Below are positions 39,170 to 47,678 of a stretch of DNA of 64,000 nt, piece by piece; the stretch's first letter is position 1; every line of letters starts with the position of its first letter. Under the pieces are notes generated by a model. It was not told the DNA's origin. It ran no database searches and saw nothing but the letters and a program-made list of their open reading frames with translations. Source of the DNA: Prauserella halophila (lineage in GTDB: Bacteria; Actinomycetota; Actinomycetes; Mycobacteriales; Pseudonocardiaceae); NCBI RefSeq assembly GCF_024171895.1, contig NZ_JAMTCQ010000008.1, forward strand, positions 124,001 through 188,000, read 5' to 3'. The position numbers and the translations under genes were made by a program.

Positions 39170-40048
39170 GTGCCCGAGGGCGACACCGTCTTCCTCACCG
39201 GCCGCACCGTGGCGCGCGCTCTGACCGGCGCCACGGTGACCGGCTGCGAGTTCCGCGTTCCCGCACTGGCCACTGCCGACCTGAGCGGCTGGGTGTTCAC
39301 CGGCGTGCGGACCGTGGGCAAGCACCTGTTCTTCCGGTTCCGTGACGGCCGTGACGACCCTGACGGCCGGGCCGGCGAGCGGGAACTCAGCCTGCACAGC
39401 CACCTGCGCATGGACGGCGAATGGCGGGTACTGCACCCCAGCGCCCGGCGTCCCGTCCGCGATCATCGGGTCCGGGTCGTGCTCACCGCAGGCACCGCCG
39501 AACTCGTCGGCATCCGGGTGCACGACCTCGCCGTGATGTCCACATCGGACGAACATCGCCGGGTGAGCCTGCTCGGCCCCGATCTGCTCGATCCGGAGTG
39601 GACGGCCGAACACACCGCGCGGGCGGTGGCGGCACTGACCGCCGACCCCGCCCGCGAGATCGGCCTCGCCCTGCTCGATCAGACGGTGATGGCCGGTGTC
39701 GGGAATCTCTACAAGGTGGAGACCTGCTTCCTGCTCGGCGTCACACCGTGGACCCCGGTGTCCGATATGGACGCCGGGGGCGCCACGAGAGCCGTCGCCC
39801 TGGCCCGGCGACTGCTGCGCGCCAATGCGGCGCGCCGAGAGCAGAGCACCACCGGCCAGCTCGTCCGCGGCCGGCGCACGTGGGTGTACGAACGCACCCG
39901 CCACGGCTGTTTCCGGTGCGGCGGCCCGGTCCGGGTGGCGGCCCAGGGCGCGTCCGAGGGCGACGGCGGAGCCGTCCGGATCGGCACCGAGGGCCGGCCG
40001 GTGTGGTTCTGCCCCCGCTGCCAGCACGGCCCGGCACCGGACCGATGA
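39170..40048 (+). CDS. Nei/Fpg-family DNA glycosylase
   Basis: The 292-residue enzyme starts with the catalytic Pro-Glu (MPEGDTVFLTGRTV), as in Nei2-type glycosylases that remove oxidised pyrimidines and cleave the abasic strand. Other family marks are LHSHLRMDGEWRV, DQTVMAGVGNLYKVETCFL (helix-two-turn-helix) and a C-terminal zinc finger CxxC (CFRCGG) paired with CPRCQ. An insert of about 15 residues (ASEGDGGAVRIGTEG) lies inside the zinc finger. GTG at 39170 lies 3 bases after the ParA-like stop. Substrate range cannot be told from sequence. Confidence 0.92.
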   Translation: MPEGDTVFLTGRTVARALTGATVTGCEFRVPALATADLSGWVFTGVRTVGKHLFFRFRDGRDDPDGRAGERELSLHSHLRMDGEWRVLHPSARRPVRDHRVRVVLTAGTAELVGIRVHDLAVMSTSDEHRRVSLLGPDLLDPEWTAEHTARAVAALTADPAREIGLALLDQTVMAGVGNLYKVETCFLLGVTPWTPVSDMDAGGATRAVALARRLLRANAARREQSTTGQLVRGRRTWVYERTRHGCFRCGGPVRVAAQGASEGDGGAVRIGTEGRPVWFCPRCQHGPAPDR

Positions 40049-40063
40049 ACGACCAAAAACACG

Positions 40064-40093
40064 TTGCCGGACCGGCGCGGACCCGCCTAACGT
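40064..40093 (+). promoter_or_regulatory. Promoter of the 40.1 kb leader RNA
   Basis: TTGCCG at 40064-40069 and TAACGT at 40088-40093 are 18 bases apart, 16 bases past the glycosylase stop. It would start a transcript near 40100, a few bases before the extended ribosome site. Confidence 0.6.
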
Positions 40094-40105
40094 GGCGGGT
40101 ACACG

Positions 40106-40124
40106 AGAAAGGAGGTGGTCCAGC
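40106..40124 (+). promoter_or_regulatory. Extended ribosome site complementary to the whole 16S tail
   Basis: AGAAAGGAGGTGGTCCAGC matches the reverse complement of the bacterial 16S rRNA 3' end over 19 bases, with one G-U pair. Ordinary sites match 5-8 bases. The core GGAGG is 10 bases before the GTG at 40126. Confidence 0.8.
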
Positions 40125-40182
40125 AGTGCACAGCTACAGGACTCGTGAGGTGGTCGTCCGCTAGGACGGCATGCGGACCACC
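40114..40182 (+). promoter_or_regulatory. Possible ribosome-site switch in the 40.1 kb leader
   Basis: GGTGGTCC inside the ribosome site (40114-40121) is the exact complement of GGACCACC at 40175-40182. The ORF itself carries GGTGGTC (40149-40155), which pairs with the same downstream strand (40176-40182), enclosing a second stem 40156-40159 with 40164-40167. The two foldings exclude each other: one hides the ribosome site, the other frees it. Confidence 0.6.
40126..40164 (+). CDS. 12-codon leader ORF
   Basis: GTG at 40126 opens a 12-residue peptide, MHSYRTREVVVR, ending TAG at 40164. It follows an unusually long ribosome site and a promoter-like pair, and is followed by a switch-like hairpin, a second hairpin at 40189-40208 and a terminator. 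Its small size, basic sequence and setting suggest a leader peptide or a very small protein whose translation controls the RNA. It lies between the glycosylase gene and pyrD. Nothing in the codons points to sensing a particular amino acid (three Val and three Arg codons). No known function recognised. Confidence 0.65.
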   Translation: MHSYRTREVVVR

Positions 40183-40216
40183 GCGTGTCGCCTGGCGAAT
40201 ACCAGGCGGTCACCGA

Positions 40217-40288
40217 CCCCCGACGCTCCCGAGGACCGGTCCACCCCGGGCCCGGACGACTGACGACGTCCGGGAGTCGCGTCGGGGG
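40217..40288 (+). terminator. Terminator of the 40.1 kb leader RNA
   Basis: CCCCCGACG (40217-40225) pairs with 40280-40288 and CTCCCG (40226-40231) with 40271-40276, leaving a 3-base bulge on the right side. TTTCCTC follows. A further palindrome CCGGGCCCGG lies inside the loop. It could end a transcript of about 190 bases or attenuate reading into pyrD. Confidence 0.6.
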
Positions 40289-40300
40289 TTTCCTCATGCC

Positions 40301-40340
40301 CCGGTACGCCGCCATGCTCCGGTACGCCGCCATGCTCCGG
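40301..40340. repeat. 18-bp tandem duplication before pyrD
   Basis: Exact copies at 40301-40318 and 40319-40336, followed by the first four bases of a third. They lie between the leader terminator and the pyrD start. Confidence 0.95.
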
Positions 40341-40410
40341 CGGCCGGCGGTGAGCACGCCCGAGGGCCCTGGCCCGCGGCCGGAGCGCACGTGCGGCACC
40401 ATGAACAGCC

Positions 40411-41460
40411 GTGCTCTTCGACAGTCTGATCCGGCCCGCGTTGTACCGGCTGCACGGCGGCGATGCCGAGCGGGTTCACGAACGCACCGTCCGCGCACTC
40501 GGCATGCTGAGCGCCACGCCCGCTCCGGCCCGCGCGGCGCTACGGCGCCACTACGCCGCCGACACTCCCGTCACCGCCTTCGGCATCCGCTTCCCGGGCC
40601 GTGTCGGCCTCGCCGCAGGTATGGACAAGGACGGGCGGGCACTGCGCGCGTGGCCCGCGCTGGGCTTGTCCTTCGTCGAGGTCGGCACCGTCACCGGTCA
40701 CGGGCAGCCCGGCAATCCGCGCCCCCGGCTGTTCGCCCTGCCCGACAGCGACGCGGTGATCAACCGCATGGGCTTCAACAACGCGGGCGCCCCGGCACTC
40801 GCGGCGCGGCTGGCACGCGACGGCACTCCGGACGTCCCACTGGGCATCAGCATCGGCAAGTCGAAACTCACGCCGATCGACGAGGCCGTGGCCGATTACG
40901 AGGCGTCGCTGCGCGCCCTGCGGCCCTACGCCGACTACGTCGCCATCAACGTCAGCTCCCCCAATACGCCGGGTCTGCGCGCCCTGCAGGACCGCCATTC
41001 GCTCGCCGAGATCCTCACCGCGCTGCGCGAGGCCGCGCCCACCACGCCACTACTGGTGAAGGTCGCCCCGGACCTGACCGACGACGCGCTGGGCGAGCTG
41101 CTGCAGGTGTGCACCGACCACGGCGTCGCCGGGGTCATCGCCACCAACACCACACTCGGTCGCGACGGCCTGGCCGCCGGGGACGCGGCCACGGCAGCCG
41201 AGACCGGTGGACTGTCGGGCAGGCCGCTCACGCACCGGGCCCGCGAGGTGGTGCGGTTCGTCCACACCCGCACGGGCGGCACGCTGCCGGTGATCGGGGT
41301 CGGGGGCATCTGCGGGCCCTCCGACGCCGAGGCGATGCTCGACGCCGGTGCCGCGCTGGTGCAGCTCTACACCGCGGTCGCACTGCACGGCCCGTCCGTG
41401 GTGCGCACCATCAACCGGACCCTCGCCGCCGAGCAGGCACGGTGGCCTGCGGACTACTGA
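40411..41460 (+). CDS. pyrD: Dihydroorotate dehydrogenase (quinone)
   Basis: The 349-residue flavoenzyme oxidises dihydroorotate to orotate in pyrimidine synthesis. The N-terminal helical extension ([20 protein letters not shown]) shows the class 2, membrane-associated, quinone-using type. FMN and substrate motifs are [55 protein letters not shown] and [14 protein letters not shown]; the catalytic Ser lies in the NVSSPNT loop. Start GTG at 40411 gives the standard N-terminus. It stands alone among repair and stress genes instead of in a pyr operon, so control from the 40.1 kb leader is possible. Confidence 0.95.
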   Translation: MLFDSLIRPALYRLHGGDAERVHERTVRALGMLSATPAPARAALRRHYAADTPVTAFGIRFPGRVGLAAGMDKDGRALRAWPALGLSFVEVGTVTGHGQPGNPRPRLFALPDSDAVINRMGFNNAGAPALAARLARDGTPDVPLGISIGKSKLTPIDEAVADYEASLRALRPYADYVAINVSSPNTPGLRALQDRHSLAEILTALREAAPTTPLLVKVAPDLTDDALGELLQVCTDHGVAGVIATNTTLGRDGLAAGDAATAAETGGLSGRPLTHRAREVVRFVHTRTGGTLPVIGVGGICGPSDAEAMLDAGAALVQLYTAVALHGPSVVRTINRTLAAEQARWPADY

Positions 41461-41461
41461 A

Positions 41462-41496
41462 CGGCTCAGGACGGGAGCGGTCCGGGACGGGAGCGA
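41462..41496. repeat. 16-bp duplication between the stop codons of pyrD and pspM
   Basis: Units 41462-41477 and 41478-41493 share 14 of 16 bases, with a partial third unit running into the pspM stop. It begins one base after the pyrD stop. Confidence 0.8.
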
Positions 41497-41497
41497 C

Positions 41498-42496
41498 TCA
41501 GGACAGCTCGCGCAGCGCGACGGCCAGGCCGGCGAGGCGGTCGGTGGCGTCGGTGAGGGCGTCCTTCGCCGGGGTCGCGCCGTCGCTGCTCGCCGCAACG
41601 GCGCGGCCCGCCGCCGCGACGAGTGTGCCGTATCCTTCGAGCCCTTCGTCGAGCTGCTCACGCAGGGCCGTCACCGCCGAATCCAGCCCACCGCGTTCCC
41701 GTGCGGGTGCCGCGTCCCGGGCCCGTTCGATCGATTCGAGCCGCGCCGCGAGCCCCCGCAGTGCCGCCGAGGCGTCCGTCGCCGTGGCCCGGGCGTCCTC
41801 GACGTCGAATCCGGCCGCCCCCGACGGCGCGCCGTGCTGCGGTGCCGCCAGCTGGTCGAGCAGATCCGTCAGGGTCTGCTCGCTGTCCGCGAGCTTCTCC
41901 ATCGGTTCCCGGGCAGCCGACCCCGCGGACGGCAGTGTCGACGCCGGGTCGGGCGGAGGCGGTTCGGCCCGGCGCAGCCGGCGCAGTTTCGTGCCGGAGG
42001 AGACGGCCAGCGTGCCGAACACGACCGTGCCGACGGCACCGGTCAGCGCGCCTTCGATGCCGTCGTAGCTACCCATGATCCCGAAGTACCCGGCGACCGC
42101 CCACAGCACCGCGAGAAGGCTCAGCACCGTCCACAACGTGACCGCGCGACGGGTCCAGCGCACCCGCCGCGCATGCTTGGCCTCGGGTGAGTTCCACGCG
42201 GCGATCTTGTCCCGGACGTCGCTCACGACCGTGAGGTCCACCTTCGGCCGTGGCACGGACGAGCCGCCCGTGCGGTTGCCGTCGGCTCGCGACGGCGGAC
42301 CCTCGTCGCGGCGATCCGCCGACCCCGACGACCCCGATGTCCGGTCCCCGTCCCCGGAGGCCCGCTGCTGTTCGGGCGGCAGGTACTTCTGGACCTTCTC
42401 CTGGGCCTTCTGCGCGTAATCGGGCAGACGTTCGACATGCTTGCCGAGCTTCGCTGTCAGCTCACTGAAATCTCGTCCGCCCGATTTCCTCGCCAT
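41498..42496 (-). CDS. pspM: Psp envelope-stress membrane protein PspM
   Basis: The 332-residue protein matches the mycobacterial PspM (Rv2743c) by position and structure. The conserved N-terminus (MARKSGGRDFSELTAKLGKH, then ERLPDYAQKAQEKVQKYLPP) precedes a charged linker, two membrane segments (about 117-160) and a C-terminal helical domain. PspM is the membrane partner of PspA and ClgR in the mycobacterial phage-shock system. ATG at 42496 has GGGAGG. It follows pspA by 43 bases on the same strand. Confidence 0.88.
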   Translation of the reverse strand: MARKSGGRDFSELTAKLGKHVERLPDYAQKAQEKVQKYLPPEQQRASGDGDRTSGSSGSADRRDEGPPSRADGNRTGGSSVPRPKVDLTVVSDVRDKIAAWNSPEAKHARRVRWTRRAVTLWTVLSLLAVLWAVAGYFGIMGSYDGIEGALTGAVGTVVFGTLAVSSGTKLRRLRRAEPPPPDPASTLPSAGSAAREPMEKLADSEQTLTDLLDQLAAPQHGAPSGAAGFDVEDARATATDASAALRGLAARLESIERARDAAPARERGGLDSAVTALREQLDEGLEGYGTLVAAAGRAVAASSDGATPAKDALTDATDRLAGLAVALRELS

Positions 42497-42539
42497 GACC
42501 GCCTCCCGGACACTCGTGAACCGGCCCGATCCGGCCGCC

Positions 42540-43418
42540 TCAGGCCTGGTTCTTCTGCTGTTCGGCCTGCACGCGCTGCTGGATCTCGTTCTGGACGTCC
42601 GAGCCGGAGGCTGCGGACTGCGTGGCACCGGCCGACGACGTACCCGCCGAGGAGGTACCGGACGCGGCGCCGCCGGCCACCTCGCCGGCCACGGAACCGC
42701 CGCCCATCGAGGCACGGATCTGCTCCAGCCGGTTGTGCCCGGCGAGCTGCGTCGTGGAGTGCTGGACCTCCATCATGCGGCCCTGCACCGAGTTCTGCGC
42801 CAGTTCCGCCGATCCGACGGCCGTGGTGTACCGCTTCTCGATCTTGTCGCGGACGTCTTCCAGCGACGGCGTGTTGTCCGACCCCGACAGCTCGGTCATC
42901 TGGTTCAGGGACGAGGACACCTGCTCCTGCATCTTGGCCTGCTCGAGCTGCGACATCAGCTTCGTGCGCTCGGCCAGCTTCTGCTGCAGCATGCTGGCGT
43001 TGCGCTCGACGGCCTCCTTGGCCTGATCGGCGGCCTGCAATGCCTGGTCGTGCAACGTCTTGAGGTCTTCGATGCTCTGCTCAGCGGTGATCAGCTGAGC
43101 GGCGAAGCCCTCCGCGGCCGTCTCGTACTCCTGGGCCTTCTGCTCGTCGCCGCGCTCGCGGGCCTCCTCGGCCAGCGTGAGCGCCTGGCGCGTCGACGAC
43201 TGCAGCTTCTCGACCTCACCGAGCTGGCGGTTCAGCTTCATCTCCAGCTGCCGCTGGTTGCCGATCACCGAGGCGGCCTGCTGCGACAGCTGCTGGTGGT
43301 TGCGCTGCGCCTCCTCGATGGCCTGCTGGATCTGTACCTTCGGATCGGCGTTCTCGTCGACCTTCGCCGAAAACGCCGCCATCAGGTACTTCCATGCCTT
43401 CACGAAAGGGTTGGCCAT
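42540..43418 (-). CDS. pspA: Phage shock protein A (PspA/IM30)
   Basis: The 292-residue protein is PspA/IM30, an ESCRT-III-like coiled-coil protein that coats stressed membrane. [20 protein letters not shown] is the amphipathic N-terminal helix, followed by long heptad helices ([36 protein letters not shown]). The C-terminus is a Gly/Ser/Ala-rich linker plus a short Gln-rich helix. It corresponds to Rv2744c. ATG 43418 fits the conserved start. A SigE-like promoter lies upstream (43492-43517), as expected for envelope-stress induction. Confidence 0.95.
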   Translation of the reverse strand: MANPFVKAWKYLMAAFSAKVDENADPKVQIQQAIEEAQRNHQQLSQQAASVIGNQRQLEMKLNRQLGEVEKLQSSTRQALTLAEEARERGDEQKAQEYETAAEGFAAQLITAEQSIEDLKTLHDQALQAADQAKEAVERNASMLQQKLAERTKLMSQLEQAKMQEQVSSSLNQMTELSGSDNTPSLEDVRDKIEKRYTTAVGSAELAQNSVQGRMMEVQHSTTQLAGHNRLEQIRASMGGGSVAGEVAGGAASGTSSAGTSSAGATQSAASGSDVQNEIQQRVQAEQQKNQA

Positions 43419-43491
43419 CTTTCCGCCTGCCTTCTCCACGTCCCACGGGCTTGCTGGTCCGGTGTTGTCACCGCTGGCCGTCGACCTGGCA

Positions 43492-43517
43492 AACGTGCAA
43501 CCCCCGGTGTCGGTTCC
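43492..43517 (-). promoter_or_regulatory. SigE/ECF-type promoter of pspA
   Basis: On the minus strand GGAACC (43517-43512) and CGTT (43495-43492) are 16 bases apart, matching the GGAAC-16/17-CGTT promoters of SigE/SigH-type factors. It lies 75 bases before the pspA ATG. Confidence 0.65.
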
Positions 43518-43620
43518 ATCGTGTCAGGTCGAGCGCGGTCGTTCCACAAGACCCCGAAGGATTTCAGGGTTTTCACCGGCCTCCGCCTAACGCCCGGATG
43601 ATCTCGGCAGGTGATCGAAC

Positions 43621-44103
43621 TCAGGCGACGAGTACGGCCTTCGCCTCGGGCCGATGAATCGTCGTGCGCAGCACCGGCGACAGTTCCAGATCGGTCAGCT
43701 CGTTACCGACCGGCCCCGCCACGAGCGAATCGGCTTCGAAACCGTCCCGGCCGCCTGCGGCGCTCGCGTGTGCCTCGCCGACATCGACCCCGCGATCGGC
43801 CGCCGCGTCGGCGCCGTCACCGGTGGGCTCGACGGGGCCGTCCACGGCTCCGACGGCGTCCACGCTGTTCAGCGCGGAGACGTCACCGGCCACGCTGACC
43901 AGCAGGTCCGACAGTGGAAGGTCCAGGGCCTCACAGATCGAGGCCAGCAGCTCGCTGGAGGCCTCCTTCTGCCCGCGTTCGACTTCGGACAGGTATCCCA
44001 GACTCACCCTCGCAACGCGCGAGATGTCCCGCAGCGTCCGATGCCTCGTGGTCCGGGCATGGCGGAGCCGGTCACCGATCGCCTCACGTAGCAGCACGGT
44101 CAT
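43621..44103 (-). CDS. clgR: ClgR-type XRE regulator of clp and psp genes
   Basis: The 160-residue protein starts [20 protein letters not shown] and carries the XRE helix-turn-helix [20 protein letters not shown], then [20 protein letters not shown], as in ClgR, which activates clp protease and psp genes. The second half (about 75-160) is a variable Asp/Gly/Ala linker and a short C-terminus ending KAVLVA, the type of hydrophobic end cut by ClpP in ClgR. ATG 44103 follows AAGGGAGG. It precedes pspA in the same direction, as in M. tuberculosis Rv2745c-Rv2744c. Confidence 0.93.
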   Translation of the reverse strand: MTVLLREAIGDRLRHARTTRHRTLRDISRVARVSLGYLSEVERGQKEASSELLASICEALDLPLSDLLVSVAGDVSALNSVDAVGAVDGPVEPTGDGADAAADRGVDVGEAHASAAGGRDGFEADSLVAGPVGNELTDLELSPVLRTTIHRPEAKAVLVA

Positions 44104-44295
44104 CACGCGCCTCCCTTCAACCACCGCCCACGGTACCGACCGGGACCGACACCGCACAGTCATTCGCGCGGCCCGTCCGCCATCGGCGAACAGGGCACGG
44201 CCCCTCGGCCCGGCGTCACCGCGGTGTGCACAGCGATCGCCGGCAGTACTCACCCGGCAGGTCCGGGCGGGCTCTACCCGGCTGTAACGCCACAG

Positions 44296-44793
44296 TCAGC
44301 CGAGTTGTTCCACGAGCAGCGCAAGTGCTCCGCAGGCGGCCCCGGTACGCACCGCGTCCCGGTCGCCGGACAGCTCGAGGGTCCGGGCGTGTCGGCCGTC
44401 CGGACCGCACACGGCGACGTGCACCGTTCCCGGCGCCACGCCGTCCTGCGCCGCCGGTCCGGCGACACCCGTGAGCCCGATCCCCCAGTCGGCACGGCAC
44501 CGCCTGCGGACCCCGTCCGCCAGTTGGGCCGCCACCTCGGGATGCACGGCGCCCTCGGCCTCCAGCAGCGATGCCGGCACGCCGGCCAGTTCGTGCTTGA
44601 GGTCCGTCGCGTACACGACCAGGCCGCCCCGCAGCACCGCACTCGCGCCCGGAACCTCGGCCAGGGTCGCGCACACCAGCCCCGCGGTCAGCGACTCCGC
44701 CGCGGCCACCGTCTGCCCGGCCGCGGCCAGCAGGTCGACGACCCGCCGTGGCACCCCGGGCTCCCCGGTCACGACGTCACCGGTCCCCGTCAC
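44296..44793 (-). CDS. CinA C-terminal domain protein (NMN amidohydrolase type)
   Basis: The 165-residue protein is the stand-alone CinA C-terminal/PncC domain: AAAESLTAGLVCATLAEVPG, VVYATDLKHELAGVP, then GIGLTGVAGPA and GTVHVAVCGPDG. PncC deamidates nicotinamide mononucleotide. The N-terminal CinA molybdopterin-like domain is absent. GTG at 44793 lies 13 bases past the pgsA stop. It is inserted between clgR and pgsA relative to the M. tuberculosis order, as in Streptomyces. Confidence 0.9.
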   Translation of the reverse strand: MTGTGDVVTGEPGVPRRVVDLLAAAGQTVAAAESLTAGLVCATLAEVPGASAVLRGGLVVYATDLKHELAGVPASLLEAEGAVHPEVAAQLADGVRRRCRADWGIGLTGVAGPAAQDGVAPGTVHVAVCGPDGRHARTLELSGDRDAVRTGAACGALALLVEQLG

Positions 44794-44806
44794 ACCGCCC
44801 GGCCCG

Positions 44807-45481
44807 TCACGCCGCCGCGCCGCCGGCCGGGCCCGCGCGCAGCCGCACCGCCCTGACGACGTAGTCCAGGCCGGTCGCGACCGTCAGCACGAGCGCCGCG
44901 ACCAGCACCGTCCAGCTCACGACGTCCAGCGCCGCAGGCAGCGGCAGCAGGAACAACCCGATCGCGACGACCTGGGCGAGCGTCTTGGCCTTGCCGCCGC
45001 GGCTCGCCGGGAGCACACCGTGCCGGAGCACCCAGAACCGCAACAGCGTGATCCCCAGCTCCCGGACGGCGATCACGATCGTCACCCACCACGGAAGCTC
45101 ACCGAGCACGCTCAGCCCGACCAGCGCGGCGCCGATCAGCGCCTTGTCGGCGATCGGGTCGGCGATCTTGCCGAAGTCGGTGATCAGGTCGTACTTGCGG
45201 GCCACCCATCCGTCGACGTTGTCGGTCAGCGCCGCGAGCGCGAACAGCGCGGCCGCGACGTACCGCCACACGCCGGCACCGCCGGTGGCCTCGTCCTCGC
45301 CGGTACCGCTGGCGAACAGGGCGATCACGAACAGCGGCACCAGCACCAGCCGCGAGATCGTCAGCAGGTTGGCGACGTTCAGCGTCGGCACGGGCACCGC
45401 ACCCGCGGCCCCGTGCCCGCCGGCAGCGCCGGAACCTCCCGCGGCCCCGGAGGGACCCTCATCGCCGGCCCCGCCGGTCAC
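44807..45481 (-). CDS. pgsA: CDP-alcohol phosphatidyltransferase PgsA
   Basis: The 224-residue membrane enzyme makes phosphatidylglycerol phosphate (or a related anionic lipid) from CDP-diacylglycerol. The CDP-OH-P motif is [20 protein letters not shown] with the Asp residues of the following KIADPIADK. About six membrane segments are visible. The first 30 residues are a Gly/Ala linker. It corresponds to Rv2746c (PgsA3). GTG at 45481 overlaps the rimO stop (GTGA), so translation is coupled. Confidence 0.93.
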   Translation of the reverse strand: MTGGAGDEGPSGAAGGSGAAGGHGAAGAVPVPTLNVANLLTISRLVLVPLFVIALFASGTGEDEATGGAGVWRYVAAALFALAALTDNVDGWVARKYDLITDFGKIADPIADKALIGAALVGLSVLGELPWWVTIVIAVRELGITLLRFWVLRHGVLPASRGGKAKTLAQVVAIGLFLLPLPAALDVVSWTVLVAALVLTVATGLDYVVRAVRLRAGPAGGAAA

Positions 45482-46947
45482 CGCGCGGCATCCTCACCGG
45501 CGGCGGGCGCCACCGGACGCACGATCAGGTCGACGCCCGCGGTGTCGACGACCTCGCAGCGGATCAGTTCACCCCGCTCGACGTTCCCCGCCCCGAGCAC
45601 GACGCAGTCGCCGTCGACCTCGGGAGCCTGGTGGGCGGCGCGCCCGGTCACCTCGGCCTCGTCGCCGCCCTCGGTGCCCGCATCACCACCGGCCTGCTCG
45701 ACGAGCACGTCGACGACCGTGCCGATGCGTTCCTCCGCCCGCTGCGCCGTCAGCTCCTCGACCAGCGCGGAGACCCGGGCGACGCGTTCGGCGATCACGT
45801 CCGGATCGACCTTGCCCTCGTACCCTTCGGCCTCGGTGCCGTCCTCGTCGGAGTAGCCGAACACGCCGACGGCGTCGAGCCGCGCTCCCGTCAGGAAGCG
45901 CTCCAGCTCGGCCACGTCGTCGTCGGTCTCGCCGGGGAATCCCACGATCACGTTGGTACGGATGCCCGCCTCGGGTGCGTACTCGCGGATCTGGTCCACC
46001 AGCGCCAGGAACGCGTCGGTCGACCCGAAGCGGCGCATCCGCCGCAGCACCGTTTCGCTGGAATGCTGGAACGACAGGTCGAAGTAGTCGGCCACCCCCG
46101 GGGTCGTGGCGATCGCCCTGACCAGGTCGGGCCGTGTCTCGGCGGGCTGCAGGTACGACACGCGCACCCGCTCGACGCCGTCGACGCCTGCCAGCCGCGG
46201 CAGCAGCGCCTCCAGCGCCCGGGTGCCGCCCAGCTCACGCCCGAGGTCCTTGCCGTAGGACGTCGAGTTCTCGCTGACCAGGAACAGCTCCCGCGCGCCC
46301 TGCGTGGCCAGCCACTCCGCCTCGGCCACGATCTCGTCGGGGTGGCGGGAGACGAAGGAGCCCCGGAACGACGGGATCGCGCAGAACGAGCAGCGGCGGT
46401 CGCACCCGGAGGCGATCTTCAGCGACGCGACGGGCGCGTCGTCCAGGCGCGAGCGCAGTACGCGCGGTCCCCACCCGGCGTGGCCCGGCACGGCGACGCC
46501 GGTGGCCGCGTCCTGCCGCTCGACGGGGCTGATCGGCAGCAGTGTCCTGCGGTCGGCCGGCGTGTGCGAGGCGACCTGCCTGCCCGCGGCGACGTCGTCG
46601 AGCCGCTCGGCCAGGTCCGCGTAGTGATCGAAGCCGAGCACGGCGTCGGCCTCCGGCAGGCTCCCGGCGAGCTGCTCGCCGTAGCGCTCGGCCATACAGC
46701 CGACGGCGACGACCTTCGCGCCCGTGTCGGACGCGGCCAGCAGCGTGTCCACCGAGTCCTTCTTCGCCGACTCGACGAACCCGCACGTGTTGACCACCAC
46801 GACGTCGCTGCCCGCGGGATCGCTCTCGAGTTCCCACCCTCCGGCGGCGAGCCGCCCCGCGAGTTCCTCGGAGTCGACCTCGTTACGGGAACAGCCCAGG
46901 GTCAGCAGGGACACCCTGCGGCCGGGCGAGGCAGCTGCGGAAGACAT
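45478..46947 (-). CDS. rimO: Ribosomal protein S12 methylthiotransferase RimO
   Basis: The 489-residue radical-SAM enzyme methylthiolates the conserved Asp of ribosomal protein S12. The N-terminal UPF0004 domain starts [20 protein letters not shown] and has the other cluster Cys in [17 protein letters not shown] and [10 protein letters not shown]. The radical-SAM motif is [17 protein letters not shown]. The TRAM domain follows at the C-terminus. The central insert [20 protein letters not shown] is typical of RimO over MiaB. ATG 46947. Divergent from argA across 61 bp. Confidence 0.95.
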   Translation of the reverse strand: MSSAAASPGRRVSLLTLGCSRNEVDSEELAGRLAAGGWELESDPAGSDVVVVNTCGFVESAKKDSVDTLLAASDTGAKVVAVGCMAERYGEQLAGSLPEADAVLGFDHYADLAERLDDVAAGRQVASHTPADRRTLLPISPVERQDAATGVAVPGHAGWGPRVLRSRLDDAPVASLKIASGCDRRCSFCAIPSFRGSFVSRHPDEIVAEAEWLATQGARELFLVSENSTSYGKDLGRELGGTRALEALLPRLAGVDGVERVRVSYLQPAETRPDLVRAIATTPGVADYFDLSFQHSSETVLRRMRRFGSTDAFLALVDQIREYAPEAGIRTNVIVGFPGETDDDVAELERFLTGARLDAVGVFGYSDEDGTEAEGYEGKVDPDVIAERVARVSALVEELTAQRAEERIGTVVDVLVEQAGGDAGTEGGDEAEVTGRAAHQAPEVDGDCVVLGAGNVERGELIRCEVVDTAGVDLIVRPVAPAAGEDAAR

Positions 46948-47008
46948 CCCGACAAGAGTAACGACCAGGCCATCGACATGTCCGCGCAACCCGGCCGCTA
47001 GCGTTTGA

Positions 47009-47509
47009 GTGGTGGAGTCACCGACCGTTCGCCGCGCCCGTATCGCCGACGTCCGCACCGTCAAGCGTCTCGTCGACGCCGATGCCGGCAAGGTGCTCCT
47101 CGAGAAGGACCTGATCACGCTCTACGAGGCCGTGCAGGAGTTCTGGGTCGCCGAGCTCGGCGGCGAGGTCGTCGGCTGCGGAGCGCTGCACGTGCTGTGG
47201 GAGGACCTGGCCGAGATCCGCACCGTGGCCGTCGACCGCTCGGCCCGCGGCCACGGCGTCGGGCACGCCCTGGTGTCGGCGTTGATCGACCTCGCGCGCA
47301 GGCTCGGCCTGCCCCGGCTGTTCGTGCTGACGTTCGAGACCGACTTCTTCGGCAGGCACGGCTTCCGCGCCATCGACGGCGCGCCCGTCCCCCAGGAGGT
47401 CTACGACGAGATGCGGCGTTCCCCCGACACGGGCGTCGCGGAATTCCTCGACCTGCCGTTCGTCAAACCCAACACCCTCGGCAACACCCGCATGCTGCTG
47501 GAGCTCTGA
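47009..47509 (+). CDS. argA: Amino-acid N-acetyltransferase (ArgA/GNAT)
   Basis: The 166-residue GNAT protein matches the short mycobacterial ArgA (Rv2747), which acetylates glutamate (or glutamine) as the first arginine step. [20 protein letters not shown] opens it; [20 protein letters not shown] is the acetyl-CoA motif; [15 protein letters not shown] is typical. GTG at 47009, with another GTG at 47012 equally possible. It is placed between rimO and ftsK as in M. tuberculosis. A 15-bp tandem repeat starts at its last codons. Confidence 0.93.
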   Translation: MVESPTVRRARIADVRTVKRLVDADAGKVLLEKDLITLYEAVQEFWVAELGGEVVGCGALHVLWEDLAEIRTVAVDRSARGHGVGHALVSALIDLARRLGLPRLFVLTFETDFFGRHGFRAIDGAPVPQEVYDEMRRSPDTGVAEFLDLPFVKPNTLGNTRMLLEL

Positions 47510-47544
47510 CACCCGGAGCTCTGACACCCGGCGCCCTGACACCC
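47500..47544. repeat. 15-bp tandem repeat over the argA stop
   Basis: Three units, 47500-47514, 47515-47529 (identical) and 47530-47544 (three differences). The first contains the argA stop TGA (47507-47509). Confidence 0.93.
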
Positions 47545-47678
47545 GGGCCCGCCGCAACCGCCGGACAACGGGCCGTGGCCCGACGTTCACCGTCCGTCCC
47601 ACCATCGGCGGTAGTGGTACAGACCACCGCTGCCGACACTGTTCCTCACTGTCAGCCACGACCGTGAGGAACTCCGGC

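Larger units (their letters stand above)
40165..40410 (+). other. Structured gap between the leader ORF and pyrD
   Basis: Besides the switch arm, it holds a 7-bp hairpin (40189-40195 with 40202-40208), the terminator (40217-40288) and an 18-bp duplication (40301-40336). No further gene is supported. The pyrD ribosome site is not obvious; the region just before GTG 40411 lacks a GGAG. Confidence 0.5.

Noticed and set aside
40296-40410. Short plus-strand frame through the 18-bp duplication (repeat RYAAML)
   Set aside because: It arises from the duplication, has no ribosome site and clashes with the pyrD start.
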